A stretch of DNA of 64,000 bases from Clonostachys chloroleuca (Eukaryota; Ascomycota; Sordariomycetes; Hypocreales; Bionectriaceae), in NCBI GenBank assembly GCA_037952775.1, contig JBANAY010000004.1, positions 9,548,001-9,612,000 on the forward strand, in the 5' to 3' direction. The notes below the pieces were generated by a model. It saw only the letters and a program-made list of their open reading frames with translations, was not told the origin of the DNA and did no database searches. A program made the translations under genes and the position numbers. Positions within the stretch are counted from its first letter, which is position 1; each line of letters begins with the position of its first letter. Shown piece by piece: positions 21,656 to 33,217 of the stretch.

Positions 21656-23548
21656 AAAACAGGCCCCATCTAGACTCTTTGTACCAAAGTGCACGAGCAG
21701 GAAATTTGTTAAATGCAAAAATAAAAACATGATATAATAGAGAAGTCAAAATGGTATAAATGCATGTAGTTTTACACCTTGATTTACCTTGGTAAGTTGG
21801 TGTAAATCACGTTTGAAGATGAGTACCGCAAACTGCTGCTACTTTTGGTAGCGTTCCTTGAGTTTTGTGTGGGCATATGGCTTGATAGTGCTCAGCCACA
21901 TGCGATATTCGAATTCCGAGTGTTCGTATTAGCCAGCGCTCGTTATGCCAGACGTGATTTGGTGTAATGGCAGATTCAGGTTGCATTAACCGGATGCCGC
22001 ATTAATTATTGGAATTGGCAGGACTGTGTGCAGTGCTAGATCAGCAAGTCTAGATTCTCACCAAACTGGCCCGCGGATGCTCTCCAATGAACTGGAAGAG
22101 TGCTATCATCTGTCGGTACAAAACCGTAGTATCTTATTTGATTGGTCGTCTTGGTGCTCCAATTTTTCACTTCATCTGCAAGTGCAGAAAATTGCTACTC
22201 CTCGGCTCTTTGTTCCGCTGGTATGTAGTGCTTACCAAAGTGGTGAAGTGTTGAGCTGTCACGTGATCAAACCCATTCAGCACTGCGGTTGCTCAAGATG
22301 AGGGCGGTGCAGGGCGACAAAACCCGATCACGCCCGAAAATAGCTGGGTTTAAATTCCAGAATTCGTAGCGAAATCCTCAGAAAATGAGGATCTGGGAGT
22401 TCCTGAGAATATTCAAAGGCTTAAATTAACCCTTGCGTCATTCTTTCTTTCAATTGGTCATGTATCGCTGGGACAGTTGGTCGAGCTAGACGGGGCGATT
22501 TCTTCCATGTTGGCCTCATTCCGCTGGTTACACGTATTTGGCTTGGCGCAGAACAGGGGGATCGGGAAAGGTACATATTGCAAGTGGATAGGCAAGCCAG
22601 AGGAATGGCCCCCAAAAGGGCATCAATTGCGGGCGCAGTCGCATAGCTTCTTAGCGATTACCTAAGTGGATCTGTTCACGTGATGTGTAATCATTGATCA
22701 TCACGTGATTGCATCAGCTTAGTATCCTTGGCGCCTGAGGTTCAGGGTGATAAATTTCAGTTATCTGATATTGGCAACAGGCTCTTGAATCCTCTAGTGA
22801 AACATGCTACTGATATACAGACTCTGAGAAACGTTCGAGGACTAATCGACGCTTATTTTAAGACTGCCAGCACTGCGAACTTCAACTTGGAGTGACTGAA
22901 AAATCACCTAAGCAAGCCATGGTCAGTAATGCCGTGCATCACGTGATCAAATCCGTCAACCATCTCAGTTGCAGGAGGTGAGGGCTGTGCGCGATGACAA
23001 AAGTTTGGTCAAGACTAGGCTTGAGTGAATTTCAAAAGCCTCTCGACGTGGAACTGAAGAAGTATTGGCATTAAATCGTTCTAATTTAGATGCAAAGAGG
23101 GATCGGTTTTGCTTGTTCTAATTTGATCACAGAAACAACCTACTAACAGCACCATTGCGCGCATAATAATTCTTGTATATCAGGGCCTGATCGCGTGTTT
23201 TTGTCTGGCATTCGTTGAAACTGATGGAACTTGCCGCGGGTGGCCTGCTTTGGCAAAAGTACCAACAACATGACGGCAGCAGAGCAGGGCGCACTCAGCC
23301 CTAAAACGCTTAGTCATTGAAAAATAGCCGATGCTGACCCGAAGGGGCGCCCTTTGTGGGGCTTGCACGATCTTGCCAATTGGGAGGAAATGGCACATCT
23401 GAGCACTCCCTCGGTCACCCTTGAACAAATATTGTTTGGTCTGTTAGCTTTCATAGCTAGCCATGAAATTAGTAAGCAAGGATGAAGTAAGTAAAATCAA
23501 AATGTGAATATGAATGGTCCCGAATCTCTGCTTCGATTCGCTATATAT

Positions 23549-26500
23549 TTAGGCACTTAGGTATTGATCTGGGTGTGACCTTCTTGTGTCACTCACTTGC
23601 TTCATCTCCTCATCCTCTAGCAGTTCGCAGATACGAAGAAACTCCTTGAACCTGGGCAGCACCACCCTACCCTCACAAAAGAGCTCGTCAGGCCCTTCAG
23701 TGTCTGCTAGCCCGGCGTCTCTGTTCTTCCTTAGACGTTCTTTCAATAGCGGCAGAATGCACTTCTTCCCTGCTTTACGGAAATGTGCTTCCCGCGTGTC
23801 TTGGCGACTGTATTCAGCCTTGCAACCCCATTCTGTGCCATCATCCAGTACCCCGAAGCAGATGTGCTTCTCTCCCTTATGCTGGTCCTCGTGACGTTTG
23901 CAATCTGCCTGCCGTTTAAAATGTTTATCACATTTCCCGCATTTGAATTTCTTCTTCCCAGTATGACTTCTCTCATGGTTCTTAAGGTTGTGGCCTCTGG
24001 TGAATCCTTTTCCGCATATGCGACAAGTTAAGCTTGGAGGATGGTTGTTGATGCTTGTGGCCTGTGGTGCCTGAGGAAGAGGAGGAAATTCTGTCTCTTC
24101 TAACATGTCTATGGCGTGAAATTCGAAGAGGTGCTTTTTGAGCTTGGCTTGAGTGTCATAGCCGAATGTAGCGTGGGGGCAATTCAAGACTATACATAAA
24201 AAGGGTAATTCATGTTTAGAGGTATGCCGCCGGCGCTCCTCAAAAGTACGGAACCCTTCATGGTAGTAATAACAACTCACACGGGTACACTTGAACAATT
24301 TATCCCCATAGTACTGGGAAAGTGATTTCCCACGGTCACTGCCTGGAGTTACTGACGATGAGCTTGAAGCTTCAAGAACTTTCCTTATGGAAGCGATGGT
24401 TTCCCAGAGATCAAGGACTTCGTCTGTGCATGGTGATTGACTTCCCATACCAATCTGCTTTAGCGACCAAGCAACTGCTTGCACACCCTGAGAGGAATCG
24501 ACCTCGATGGGTAGCTTGGCAAGGGACTGTTGAAGAGGCTTTGGTACTGCAATCGCTTTTGAATTTGGAGATTCATGAATGTCCGCGAAAGTTTCTAGCG
24601 TCTCCGCAAGCTCCCTGAGTTCTTGATTTTCAGCTTCTTGACTCTTCTTCGGAATCCCTGCTTGGAGATGAAAAGCCCAACAAGCAGAAGAATAATCAAG
24701 GAATGCATAAACGCCATTCAGGAGCTCTGCACTGATTTCATCGTGACTCATACTCGCGCTGACTTGGGGCATACTTAGATAGCCCATACTCAGTATGGCC
24801 AGAGAGCGATGGACATGTAGAAGCTGGACATATTCTGATTGAATGAGATATCTGAAAGGGAAATTAGCTATCTGTATCCTACTTATCTAGGTGCGTGTGA
24901 ACCTACTCGCGTGCTGTGCCGTGTACCAAATCCACCATACCGTTCGGTTGCATCTCGATGAAAGCCGCAAACAGACTCTTTGGAGCTTCCAGTAATTTCT
25001 GCTCTATGACGGCCATTTCTGCATCTAGATTGATGCATATGGCACCTTGTATCTCACGCCATCGAAGGGGCCTGGGTGAACACACAATCCACCCAAGTAC
25101 TTTCCGAATCTCATTCTGCATAGGTCTCGATCGAGATTCTAGCATACGCTGCATGATTCTGTCGTATCTACATGGAATAATAAGCAAAATTGTAAGTGCG
25201 CGTTTCCTTCCAAGAGGCTACTTACGCTTCATTTAATTGAACTGGAAGTTTGGAAGGATCAAGTTCCTTTACTAAGCTTTCCCGAGAGGGTTGATCTTCA
25301 AGATATTGAAGCATTAGCTTAGCAAACAAAAACATACCTGTGAAAGAATCAATTAGTAACTCGGTGGCCAATTAGCAGAGATGTGACCTGCCTTGTGACC
25401 TTGCGCTGACGATATTCGCAATGTGTAGGCTTGGGGTCCTGAGCACCCCAAACTTGTCTTCAATTCTTTTGTGCCACACAGTGGCAAAGTCTTCAATATC
25501 TCCCTTGCTGTCGGCACGAGATATAGTTATTTTGGGAAGCTGATTGAACCATTTGCGTGAAACGCCGTCGTCTTGGCTGACGAAGAGACATCTGAAGTTT
25601 TGTTGCTCATGTGTGGGAAGGGCATCACTCTTGGCTTGGAACCAGCATGCGATTTCTTTCCGCTGTTGATTTTCGCACTCGTCAATGCCATCCAATACAA
25701 GGAACATTGTATGATTCTTAGCACAATTGTTAATTAAAATCTCCAAGAGGTCTTTGGCCAATTCCGGCGATGAGAGAACACTGTCGCTACTCATGGCTGC
25801 TTTTTCATAGACATACGACAGTAAATCTGGCGTGTTTGGTAGCAGTTGAACTAGAATGGACCGTGCTATAGCGAGGAATGAGTTCCTGGACTTGTCGCCG
25901 TATTTGCAGAAAAAGTATGCGATCGCTATGTCTTTGCTTTTGGCCTTCGATATCAATTCGTCGATTACGACCGACGCCAGGATAGTTTTGCCTAAAGCTC
26001 ATGTTTTAGTCTTTTGTATCGCCAGTCCTCCAGTGATACGACCTACCGGCCCCAGGAATACCTGTCAACCATATCAAGGGTGTATCGCAGTAGTTGACGT
26101 CAAGCCAGCGTTGAAAACAAGGATTGCCGAACAACCAGCGACCAGAACCCGGGCAACGGCTCCGTTCCTGGCGGTGAAAGTCTTGCTGTCCCTCGTTACT
26201 AAACCCAGAAAGCCAGCTCTTCACACTTGCTCGATGGGCTTCCTCCTGAGCCTTCTCTGTTAAGGCCAGGTGATCGTTGGCCTTTTGCTGAACAGCACGA
26301 ATTGTTTGGAATTCCATGATGCTTGCCCGGCTTTCAATCAACTGTCTATGCCTGAGCATGTTCCCTGCAAAGTGCTTTACTTTCTTTTCGAAGCCTCTCC
26401 ACGTAGCTGCGAAGACTTTCATCCAAACTTTAGAGATCAGTTAGCATGTGCTTGGCTGAAGGACCCTAGCGGAGTACATACATGATTTTCTGAAAAAGCG

Positions 26501-27048
26501 CAAGGCTTCGCGATGAAATTCGAGTATGTCGGTGTAAATTAGACCAAGAACCTCCATCATATGGGTGTTTGAGGCGAAGATTTCAAAGTCCGTGAGAAGA
26601 GGAATCTGTTCACCAATATCTTGGTAGGCATCCAGCACGGCGTTGAAGGCATCGGCATACATATTGGCCGTCTATTGTCATATCATTAGCAAAGACCTTG
26701 AGCAAACTATGGATTCCCTTACTAGAAGAATGAATTTCATTGGACCCTAAATTCTGTGAGCAAATGCACGTTCGTATGGTAGAAGGTGTGGCTCACCCAG
26801 ATGAATGCGACCATGTTGGAGATATTGAGAAAGGTATCAACGACCAGGCCATACTTCGCCATGCTCTTCAGGAACGGGTCGAGTCGGTTCATGTATTTCA
26901 TGGCTCGCTTCTCCTGTTGCTCTTTTTGGAGCTTCAGGATGACCTGGTGCAAGGTCCCCAGGTCGGTTGACTTGAAGTCATTTTCCTCTTCCTGACTCAG
27001 ATGCTTGATAAATTCATCCTGTGCCCTGCGGAAAATTGATGCTGCCAT
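23549..27048 (-). CDS. NLR-like STAND protein: DUF7708-type N-term, NACHT, C2H2 zinc fingers
   Basis: Eight exons: 27048-26797, 26746-26723 (24 nt), 26671-26482, 26427-26047, 25991-25392, 25337-25226, 25167-24907 and 24851-23549, summing to 3123 nt (1040 residues). The N-terminal ~200 residues (FLKSMAKYGLVVDTFLNISN, ...IWGPMKFILLTANMYADAF) look like the DUF7708 domain found before NACHT modules. The P-loop GIPGAGKT (about residue 280) is completed only by splicing. Walker B is TMFLVLDGIDECE (about 388). RWREIQGAICI and the segment after it fit the winged-helix arm. The C-terminal third has classical C2H2 fingers (CRICGKGF...H, CGKCDKHF...H, about residues 880-930) plus two degenerate ones. 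A STAND NTPase of this kind acts as an intracellular non-self sensor in fungi. Intron 25338-25391 uses a GC donor. It shares a 354-bp promoter with the helicase. Confidence 0.85.
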
Positions 27049-27402
27049 CTTTGCCGAGTACTAATTATGGTTCGGGACCGATGTATTTCCCTGAAGAATA
27101 TTTTCCAACATATCAAGCTGTGGTTCGCATGTGGGGTGTTGAGGCATGGCTAAATCTGCCTTGTGAGGCAGTGCTCAATGCAGGCGGCCAAGTGGCGGCC
27201 AATGGAACCAACACAACGTAAGACATGCAACTTCTGATACAACATAGGCTCAAAAGTAGGGGGAAATCAATGGATAGACCTGGCTGGCACCGCGGCGCAT
27301 CCGAAGGGAACAATTTGACAGACAACATAACAATTGTACCCCAATCCACCATCAGTCGCAGGCTTGCCGCAGTGCTGTTCAGACAGAGGATATTTCGGAA
27401 TT
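27049..27402. promoter_or_regulatory. Shared promoter of NLR-like and SNF2 genes
   Basis: 354 bp separate the two divergent ATGs (27048 minus, 27403 plus). The spacing suggests a bidirectional promoter; no specific operator is evident. Confidence 0.45.
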
Positions 27403-30400
27403 ATGCTCGGACATACTGTGCCTAAGAGACACAGTGGTGGGAACGGCGATGGACATATTCTGCTCAAAAGGTCAAAAGGTGATGCTCTTCTTCACTCAAA
27501 CACGGGGAGCAACACGCTAGAAGGTGTGTTTGGTTACGCCGACTTGAACAAAATAAATCAGTTACAGATTGGCCATACCCCGGAGGCTAAGCTGCGAGAC
27601 TTATCGCCTTCCGGGGTTGATGAGAACATATGCTATGGAATGGTAAGTTCTGGAACCGATTGTGAAAATGATATGGCCTTCTAACGTTGTAGATCTGTGA
27701 CATCACTACTCAAGTTTGCAGTGTACCAGATCACCAAGAGTTGACAATGCGACAAACTGGCACATCCGAATCCAACTTGGTCTCATTCTCTCTCAACCTC
27801 TTAGAAGACTATGGAGAAATCGTCTCTGAAGGAGGGAAACCAATCGCTCAATTGAACACCAAGACACACTCGATTCTCCAACAGGCATCGGCCGGGGTGA
27901 AGATTGCCTTCACTGCGCTTTTCATGGCGGAAACAATTACGATGAAATTATCTGAAGCCGCGACTCATGCTCGTATGAAGCCAGGTGATGTTAAATGCGC
28001 CGTTGATGTCCTGATATGTGGTACTCGAGGCGTCGCAAAACATGTCGCAAGCCGGCTCGGAAAGTACAGGCTCTTTCTCCAACACCCATATCCACACGTA
28101 ACGGACCTCGCCTACGAAAACCCTCAGTATCTCCACATTGACGGGGCATCTCTTCTCATGGGGTCTATTTTGCCTCCCCTATCTGCTGAGGTGATGGAAG
28201 CTGAAGACGACAACTCGGATCTGGGCGGGATAGGGGTAGCTAAGAACAGCCAACCAGACCCGTGGTCTGTTCTAGATGAACTGCCCGCACCTAAAAACCT
28301 GCCGCAAGTCGAGGCAGATGAAAGAATACTAACTGAACTATTGAGGTGCGTCCGAAGATCGATTTTTCTGCCCATTGCATCCTTCTTAACAGGAGTTGAT
28401 AGGCATCAAAAAGAGGGAGTCGCGTTCATCACAAGCCGAGAGAATCCGGAATCGTTCAATATGAACACCCTTTGGAAGCTGGATTTTGGAAACTCTGCTG
28501 CAGAGAAAATCAGGTACCTCCTGGCTGACTTTTGACTTGTGAATAATCTTTAACCGAATTCTAGATACCGCCACCGCATTACTGGGGCGATTCGCTCGTC
28601 TCCCGAGAATTTCTGCGGTGGCCTCCTTGCCGACGATATGGGTCTTGGAAAGACGTTGATGATGATAGCTTCAATCGTTGCGAAGTCAGGGGCTGCAGGC
28701 ACGCACGCATTTCCTCAAGGTTCACAAAGAAGCCCAGATCTGCCATTAGGAGGGCCAATACCAGTCAAATCCACGCTGGTACTGGTGCCTTCTTTATGTA
28801 AGTGGGGGCCTTTCGAATCGACTTGTGCAGAGAGCTGACAGTACAGTGCTCATGGACACTTGGATGAAACAGCTTGAACAGTGAGGCTTGATTTCCTGAG
28901 AACGTTCTTTCAGACTAATACTGGTATAGGCATGTAAGACCAGGCACGCTTTGTGCCTATAAGTATCATGGGCAGCAAAGACGGCTTGACGCATGCTCGC
29001 CCTTGCCATATGACGTGGTGGTATCGACATACGCGACTGTAGCATCTGACCATAACCGCGGTGGTGGGGCGCTTAGCCGATTCAGGTGGTATAGGCTTAT
29101 TCTTGACGAAGGTTCATATACACACCAATATTCCTAGATGATTCAGCTAACTCTTCTCTAGCTCACGTCATCCGAAACTGGTCAACGAAGCAGTTCAACG
29201 CGGTCAATAGCTTGTCCACCAATATTCGTTGGTGCATGACAGGAACGCCAATCCAAAACACAATCGACGACCTGGGATCCTTGATAAAATTTCTTCGAGT
29301 GCCTCAGTTTTCTGACACTCTCGTTTTTCGAAAGCACATATCCGGAATCAAGAAAATCGGTCAAAGCCACGCGAAGCTAAACGTAGCCAATCTCAGACTT
29401 CTCCTGCTGTCAATGTGTCTCCGCCGCAAAAAGTCCGTCATATCCTTGCCGGGAGTCACGGAAGTGAAGCACAAGGTACAGTTTTCGGAAAGAGAAAAAT
29501 TCGCTCACACGGCTATTTTGACAGCCTGTAAAAAGTCGGCCATGGCCTCTGCAAATCAGCCAAACGAAAAGAAGTCAGCCAAGGCTACATTGCAAGGAAT
29601 TCTTCGAATGAGAATGTTCTGCAACGAAGGCTTTGAGATAGCAGGCGGTCGCGTAGGTGAGATGTCAGAACCTGATCAAGTGTTGAGCCTGCTACAGCAA
29701 TCTGGCGATGCAAAGTGCTATTCATGCGCGGCAGATATCCACGACCTTTCTGAGAATGCGACAATTAGCCACTGCTACTCCGCTATTTGCGGCGAATGCG
29801 CCCCTAAACTCCTAAGCGAGGTTGCACAGGGAGGCGTTGATAGAAATTGCCCTATGTGTAAGAAGAACTGCGATGGGCCCATTTTCTTAGACGCGTCTAC
29901 CACGCCGGAGAGCTGCATAGAGGGGAAATTGCCATTGCCTGGTCTCGGAAGATCATGGCCATCGAAGCTTCTCGTGGTGCTTCAAGATCTGAAGGAGAAT
30001 TTGGAGAAAGAAAAGAGGTAAAACCCAATCTCGACACACGATATATAATACTTGTCTGACTTAGCGACCAGCATCGTCTTTTCTTTCTGGCGCCAGAGTC
30101 TTGACGTGGTTGGTCGCCTCCTGGCCGAACATAACATTAAATATTGTCGGGTAGATGGATTTCTCAAACCAGCTCACCGAAAGAGGGTCTTGGAGGAGTT
30201 CTGCTTTGACAATTCCCCTAGAGTCCTCTTAATGACTCTTGGAACAGGCGCAGTTGGGTCAGTACTCGACAAGTTCGATCTTTAGATGTCTTTTCTTACC
30301 AGGTGTAGCTTGAATGACCTATCAATTGCTAGCCGGGTCCATTTCCTTGAGCCACAATGGAATCCATCTATTGAGAGCCAAGCGATAGGCCGTGTCTTAC

Positions 30401-30650
30401 GGCTTGGGCAAGAGAAGGAAGTGTGTATTGTCCGATATATTGTGAAGGGCTCCATTGAACAGGTGAGTGATTCTAACCAAGACTGAGTAGAATATCTTTA
30501 GAAGCCTAACAACAGAGCCAGAGCGTCGAGGATCGCCAGATTACCAAGATTCGACTTGCACAAGTTGGAGAGGTGCATTCTTCGGGGACTGTTTCTGAGG
30601 CAGGGCTGGCTCTCATTCGCGAGCAGCTTGAACAGATTGGTGAGAAATAA
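27403..30650 (+). CDS. SNF2-family helicase with embedded RING finger (HLTF/RAD5-like)
   Basis: Ten exons: 27403-27642, 27693-28345, 28403-28513, 28565-28797, 28847-28880, 28930-29111, 29162-30017, 30072-30257, 30303-30462 and 30522-30650. They total 2784 nt (927 residues). ATG 27403 is the first in frame; a longer frame would need TTG. Residues 1-300 carry no known domain. Then come LLRHQKEGVAFI (Q-motif region), GLLADDMGLGKT (motif I, about 365), LILDEAHVIRNW (motif II), RWCMTGTPIQN (motif III) and, after the insertion, GTGAVG and QAIGRVLRLGQ (motifs V and VI). Between the lobes is CYSC...HC...CGEC...CPMC, a C3HC4-like RING, so it is probably an E3 ligase/translocase as in RAD5/HLTF. It acts on chromatin or stalled forks in that family. 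Its head-to-head pairing with the NLR is unexplained. Confidence 0.88.
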
Positions 30651-31213
30651 GAGCCTTGTAGAGCTTTTCCTGATAAGATTTTGTAACAGACTCTCAATGT
30701 TTGTCAAACCAGAGATAGATTGAGCCGTCTTCCGGACCCCTTTTTCGGGGGCTGCACATGCCAATCAGACTTCAAAGACTCATGCCGCCTCTTCCAGCCC
30801 TATAGGGTCTCACTGGCAAAATCTCACCCATGGCTTCGCTAGCGTATGACTCTCTGTTCAATTGAATTTAAGCTTCCGTAGTAATCATGATCTGGTGCCT
30901 GGACGCTAAGTAGAATGGCGTTTCAGCCCCAGCCGGGGCTGCTCTATTCGAACAATTCGGACAACAGTGATTGGCTCAATGACCGGAAGCCACTCTCAAC
31001 GGCTGAACGGGAGAGTGCCTCTGAGAGAGTTGATTGGACTTCATCTTGGTGATGGCTTCTGTAATGGGAGTCTGGATCCCGGGGGGGGAATAATGAGAGT
31101 AAGCCGGTCGGAGGAGGGGACTATTTTAACGAAGAGATTGGCAGCTAAAATTGCTTGGAAATTCGTTGCACCCTCAAGCTTCTCTCTGCTTTAACACTCC
31201 CACTTTAACCACC
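30651..31213. other. Intergenic region, promoter of protease gene
   Basis: No gene recognised. A G8 run (31081-31088) and the probable promoter of the protease at 31214 are present. Confidence 0.4.
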
Positions 31214-33217
31214 ATGGGTTTGCTTCATAGGTTCACCTGCTATGCAGCAGTGCTGTTGTTCTATGTCTCAGTTTCTGAAGCGGCAAGCCTCGCTCTCCCG
31301 CGAAATGACACAGACGAACAACTCCCCTACCCCGGCACAGGAAGTCAGGTCACTCCGGGAGACCTGAATGCATTCCCTGTAATTTCCGACAAGGAACTGG
31401 ATGACATATTCTCCGAGCGTATTGCATACCAGTACCAGGATTTAGATCTGACCAGCGTGAACAAGTCCTCCCAAGGCCTTGCCACCCGCCAGGCCAACAC
31501 TCGTCCCCGTATGGTCGACTGGAGACTAAGATGGGGTGTATCCTGGCTCACAACCATCCAAGACCAGAACCCCTGCAACAACTGCTGGATCTTTGTTGCT
31601 ACCGCGCTCGTGGAGTCAATGACTCGGATCGAGCATGGCATCTGGGCCAAGCGGTCCGAGGGCGACCTTCGCGACGGCCACCTGACCGATCTGCCCCTCG
31701 CAAGCAGGCCGAACGACTACTGCGCGCAGTCGGGAGACTACGTCAAAGCGCTGAATTGGGTTCAGCAGAAGGGCCTTGCCGATCCTAGCTGCTGGGCCTG
31801 GAGTCCCACCAACACCCGGCCAACTGGATACCGGCCCTGCGTGGACCGTTCTGGACGCACTGTCAAGATACCTCAAGGCGTCGTCAGCCTTGGGACTGAC
31901 CTGGAGAAGCAAAAGAACTGGATTGACAAGGTTGGCCCACTAGCTGTCGTATATGACCTTGTTCAAGACTTCGAAGGCCTCAAGGGAGATACTGTATTCG
32001 TTGCTCCCGCCAACCCACAGGGCGGCTCGAAGCCAAGTGGCCAGCACGTACCGCTCATCGTAGGCTATGATGATGACCGAGGTGCCTGGCTAGTGAGGAA
32101 CAGCTGGGGATCTTGGTGGGGAAATGGCGGGTACGGATGGATCAAGTATGGCCAAATGAATGAGAACAGCTACACCAAGTTCGGTGTTCGGTATACCGAC
32201 CCTGACCCGTGGAGTCTCCGGCGGCTTCATAATGGAAACATGATTGTAACCGGCCGCTCGGGCGTCAACCACAAGAACTTCGAGCTGGCCGTGTGCAGAG
32301 GGAGCGGTCACGGTGTTCACTGGATGCGAGCCGGCGGGGAGAACAATGACTTCTCGTGGAAGACTATTGCCAATATTTGGCAGCCGGGCGATGCTTCCTT
32401 AAAGTGTGTGGGGCAGCCTGCCATCACCTCCTCTTTCAATCGCAATATTGATCTTCTCTACTGGTCTGCCGGCAATAACATTGTACGCAAGTACTATGAT
32501 CAGAATACCAAGACCTGGACTCAAAAGGAGGTCTTTGGAAATGGAAGGATCGGTGGGTATCCCTCGCTAGTTACGTATCATGGCGCATTCGTGTGCGTTG
32601 TGCGTCATCAAGATGGATCTCTCTGGCACTATGAGACAAACGGTGGATTCTGGAGAGCGAATAATGTTATCGTGACGAAGGGAGTCCGTATGTCGGGTCC
32701 GGCACTTGTCCATGCCAACGTCGGCAAATTTGGGCATTACTACACCGTGGCTGTTATGGACGATTCAACTCTCAAGCTCTTCTGGCTTGATAATGATACT
32801 CCCTCAGCTCAATGGCAACCTGGCGAGTCTTTCGGTCTGCTGATAGGGTGGCCTCCTCCTGTCATGATCCAAACTAACTACGCCACCTCCACTGAGCATG
32901 GCATCGGTGACTTCGAAGTGTTCACTGTTCTTGGCGGACGTGTGATTCGGTACCGCCGTGATAACTCGGACCTGAGAGTAGGCCAAGTACCTAAGAACCG
33001 GGTGGATAGAGAAGAGAGATGGAAGTTGGTGGAAAGCTTCAACAGCCCTGACGGCAAGGTCAAGCATGTCTGGAGCGCTATGCAGGGTCCGTTCGGACAA
33101 CAGTTGGAGGTGGTTGTGGAGCTCGAGGACGGTAGGATGCAAACATTATTCAGGGAGTGGGCGTGCAACTGCTGGAAGTTGGCCATGGCTCCTGGCGCGT
33201 CGATTCCGATCTCTTAG
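31214..33217 (+). CDS. Secreted papain-family (C1A) cysteine protease with C-terminal PLL-like lectin propeller
   Basis: Single exon, 667 residues. ATG 31214 is in a good Kozak context (ACCATGG) and is followed by a signal peptide (RFTCYAAVLLFYVSVSEA). A propeptide of ~95 residues precedes PRMVDWRLRWGVSWLTTIQD. Catalytic elements: Q-N-P-C-N-N-C-W (oxyanion Gln and nucleophile Cys), GQHVPLIVGYDDDRGAW (His) and LVRNSWGSWWGNGGYGWIKYG (Asn). The ~300-residue C-terminal half has repeating W-x-x...GG blades (DLLYWSAGNN, GSLWHYETNGGFWRANN, LKLFWLDND), like the PLL/fucose-lectin propellers attached to bacterial hydrolases. It is exported, probably processed, and may bind glycans. C1A enzymes are rare in ascomycetes, and the intronless two-domain form suggests acquisition from bacteria (inference). 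Confidence 0.85.
   Translation: MGLLHRFTCYAAVLLFYVSVSEAASLALPRNDTDEQLPYPGTGSQVTPGDLNAFPVISDKELDDIFSERIAYQYQDLDLTSVNKSSQGLATRQANTRPRMVDWRLRWGVSWLTTIQDQNPCNNCWIFVATALVESMTRIEHGIWAKRSEGDLRDGHLTDLPLASRPNDYCAQSGDYVKALNWVQQKGLADPSCWAWSPTNTRPTGYRPCVDRSGRTVKIPQGVVSLGTDLEKQKNWIDKVGPLAVVYDLVQDFEGLKGDTVFVAPANPQGGSKPSGQHVPLIVGYDDDRGAWLVRNSWGSWWGNGGYGWIKYGQMNENSYTKFGVRYTDPDPWSLRRLHNGNMIVTGRSGVNHKNFELAVCRGSGHGVHWMRAGGENNDFSWKTIANIWQPGDASLKCVGQPAITSSFNRNIDLLYWSAGNNIVRKYYDQNTKTWTQKEVFGNGRIGGYPSLVTYHGAFVCVVRHQDGSLWHYETNGGFWRANNVIVTKGVRMSGPALVHANVGKFGHYYTVAVMDDSTLKLFWLDNDTPSAQWQPGESFGLLIGWPPPVMIQTNYATSTEHGIGDFEVFTVLGGRVIRYRRDNSDLRVGQVPKNRVDREERWKLVESFNSPDGKVKHVWSAMQGPFGQQLEVVVELEDGRMQTLFREWACNCWKLAMAPGASIPIS

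Larger units (their letters stand above)
19526..23548. other. 4-kb gene desert with MITE ends and CACGTGAT sites
   Basis: No supported gene. It contains two copies of a TACCTCCCGCAT element end (20838-20900 and 21610-21655) and four TCACGTGAT octamer-like sites (22258, 22677, 22703, 22939). There is also a weak ~62-bp direct repeat starting at the first and last of these. Composition is more A/T-rich than the flanks. Confidence 0.5.

Noticed and set aside
23549..24787. Zinc-finger frame considered as a separate C2H2 transcription factor gene
   Set aside because: A clean intron (24852-24906) joins it in frame to the NACHT exons, and total exon length is an exact multiple of three.
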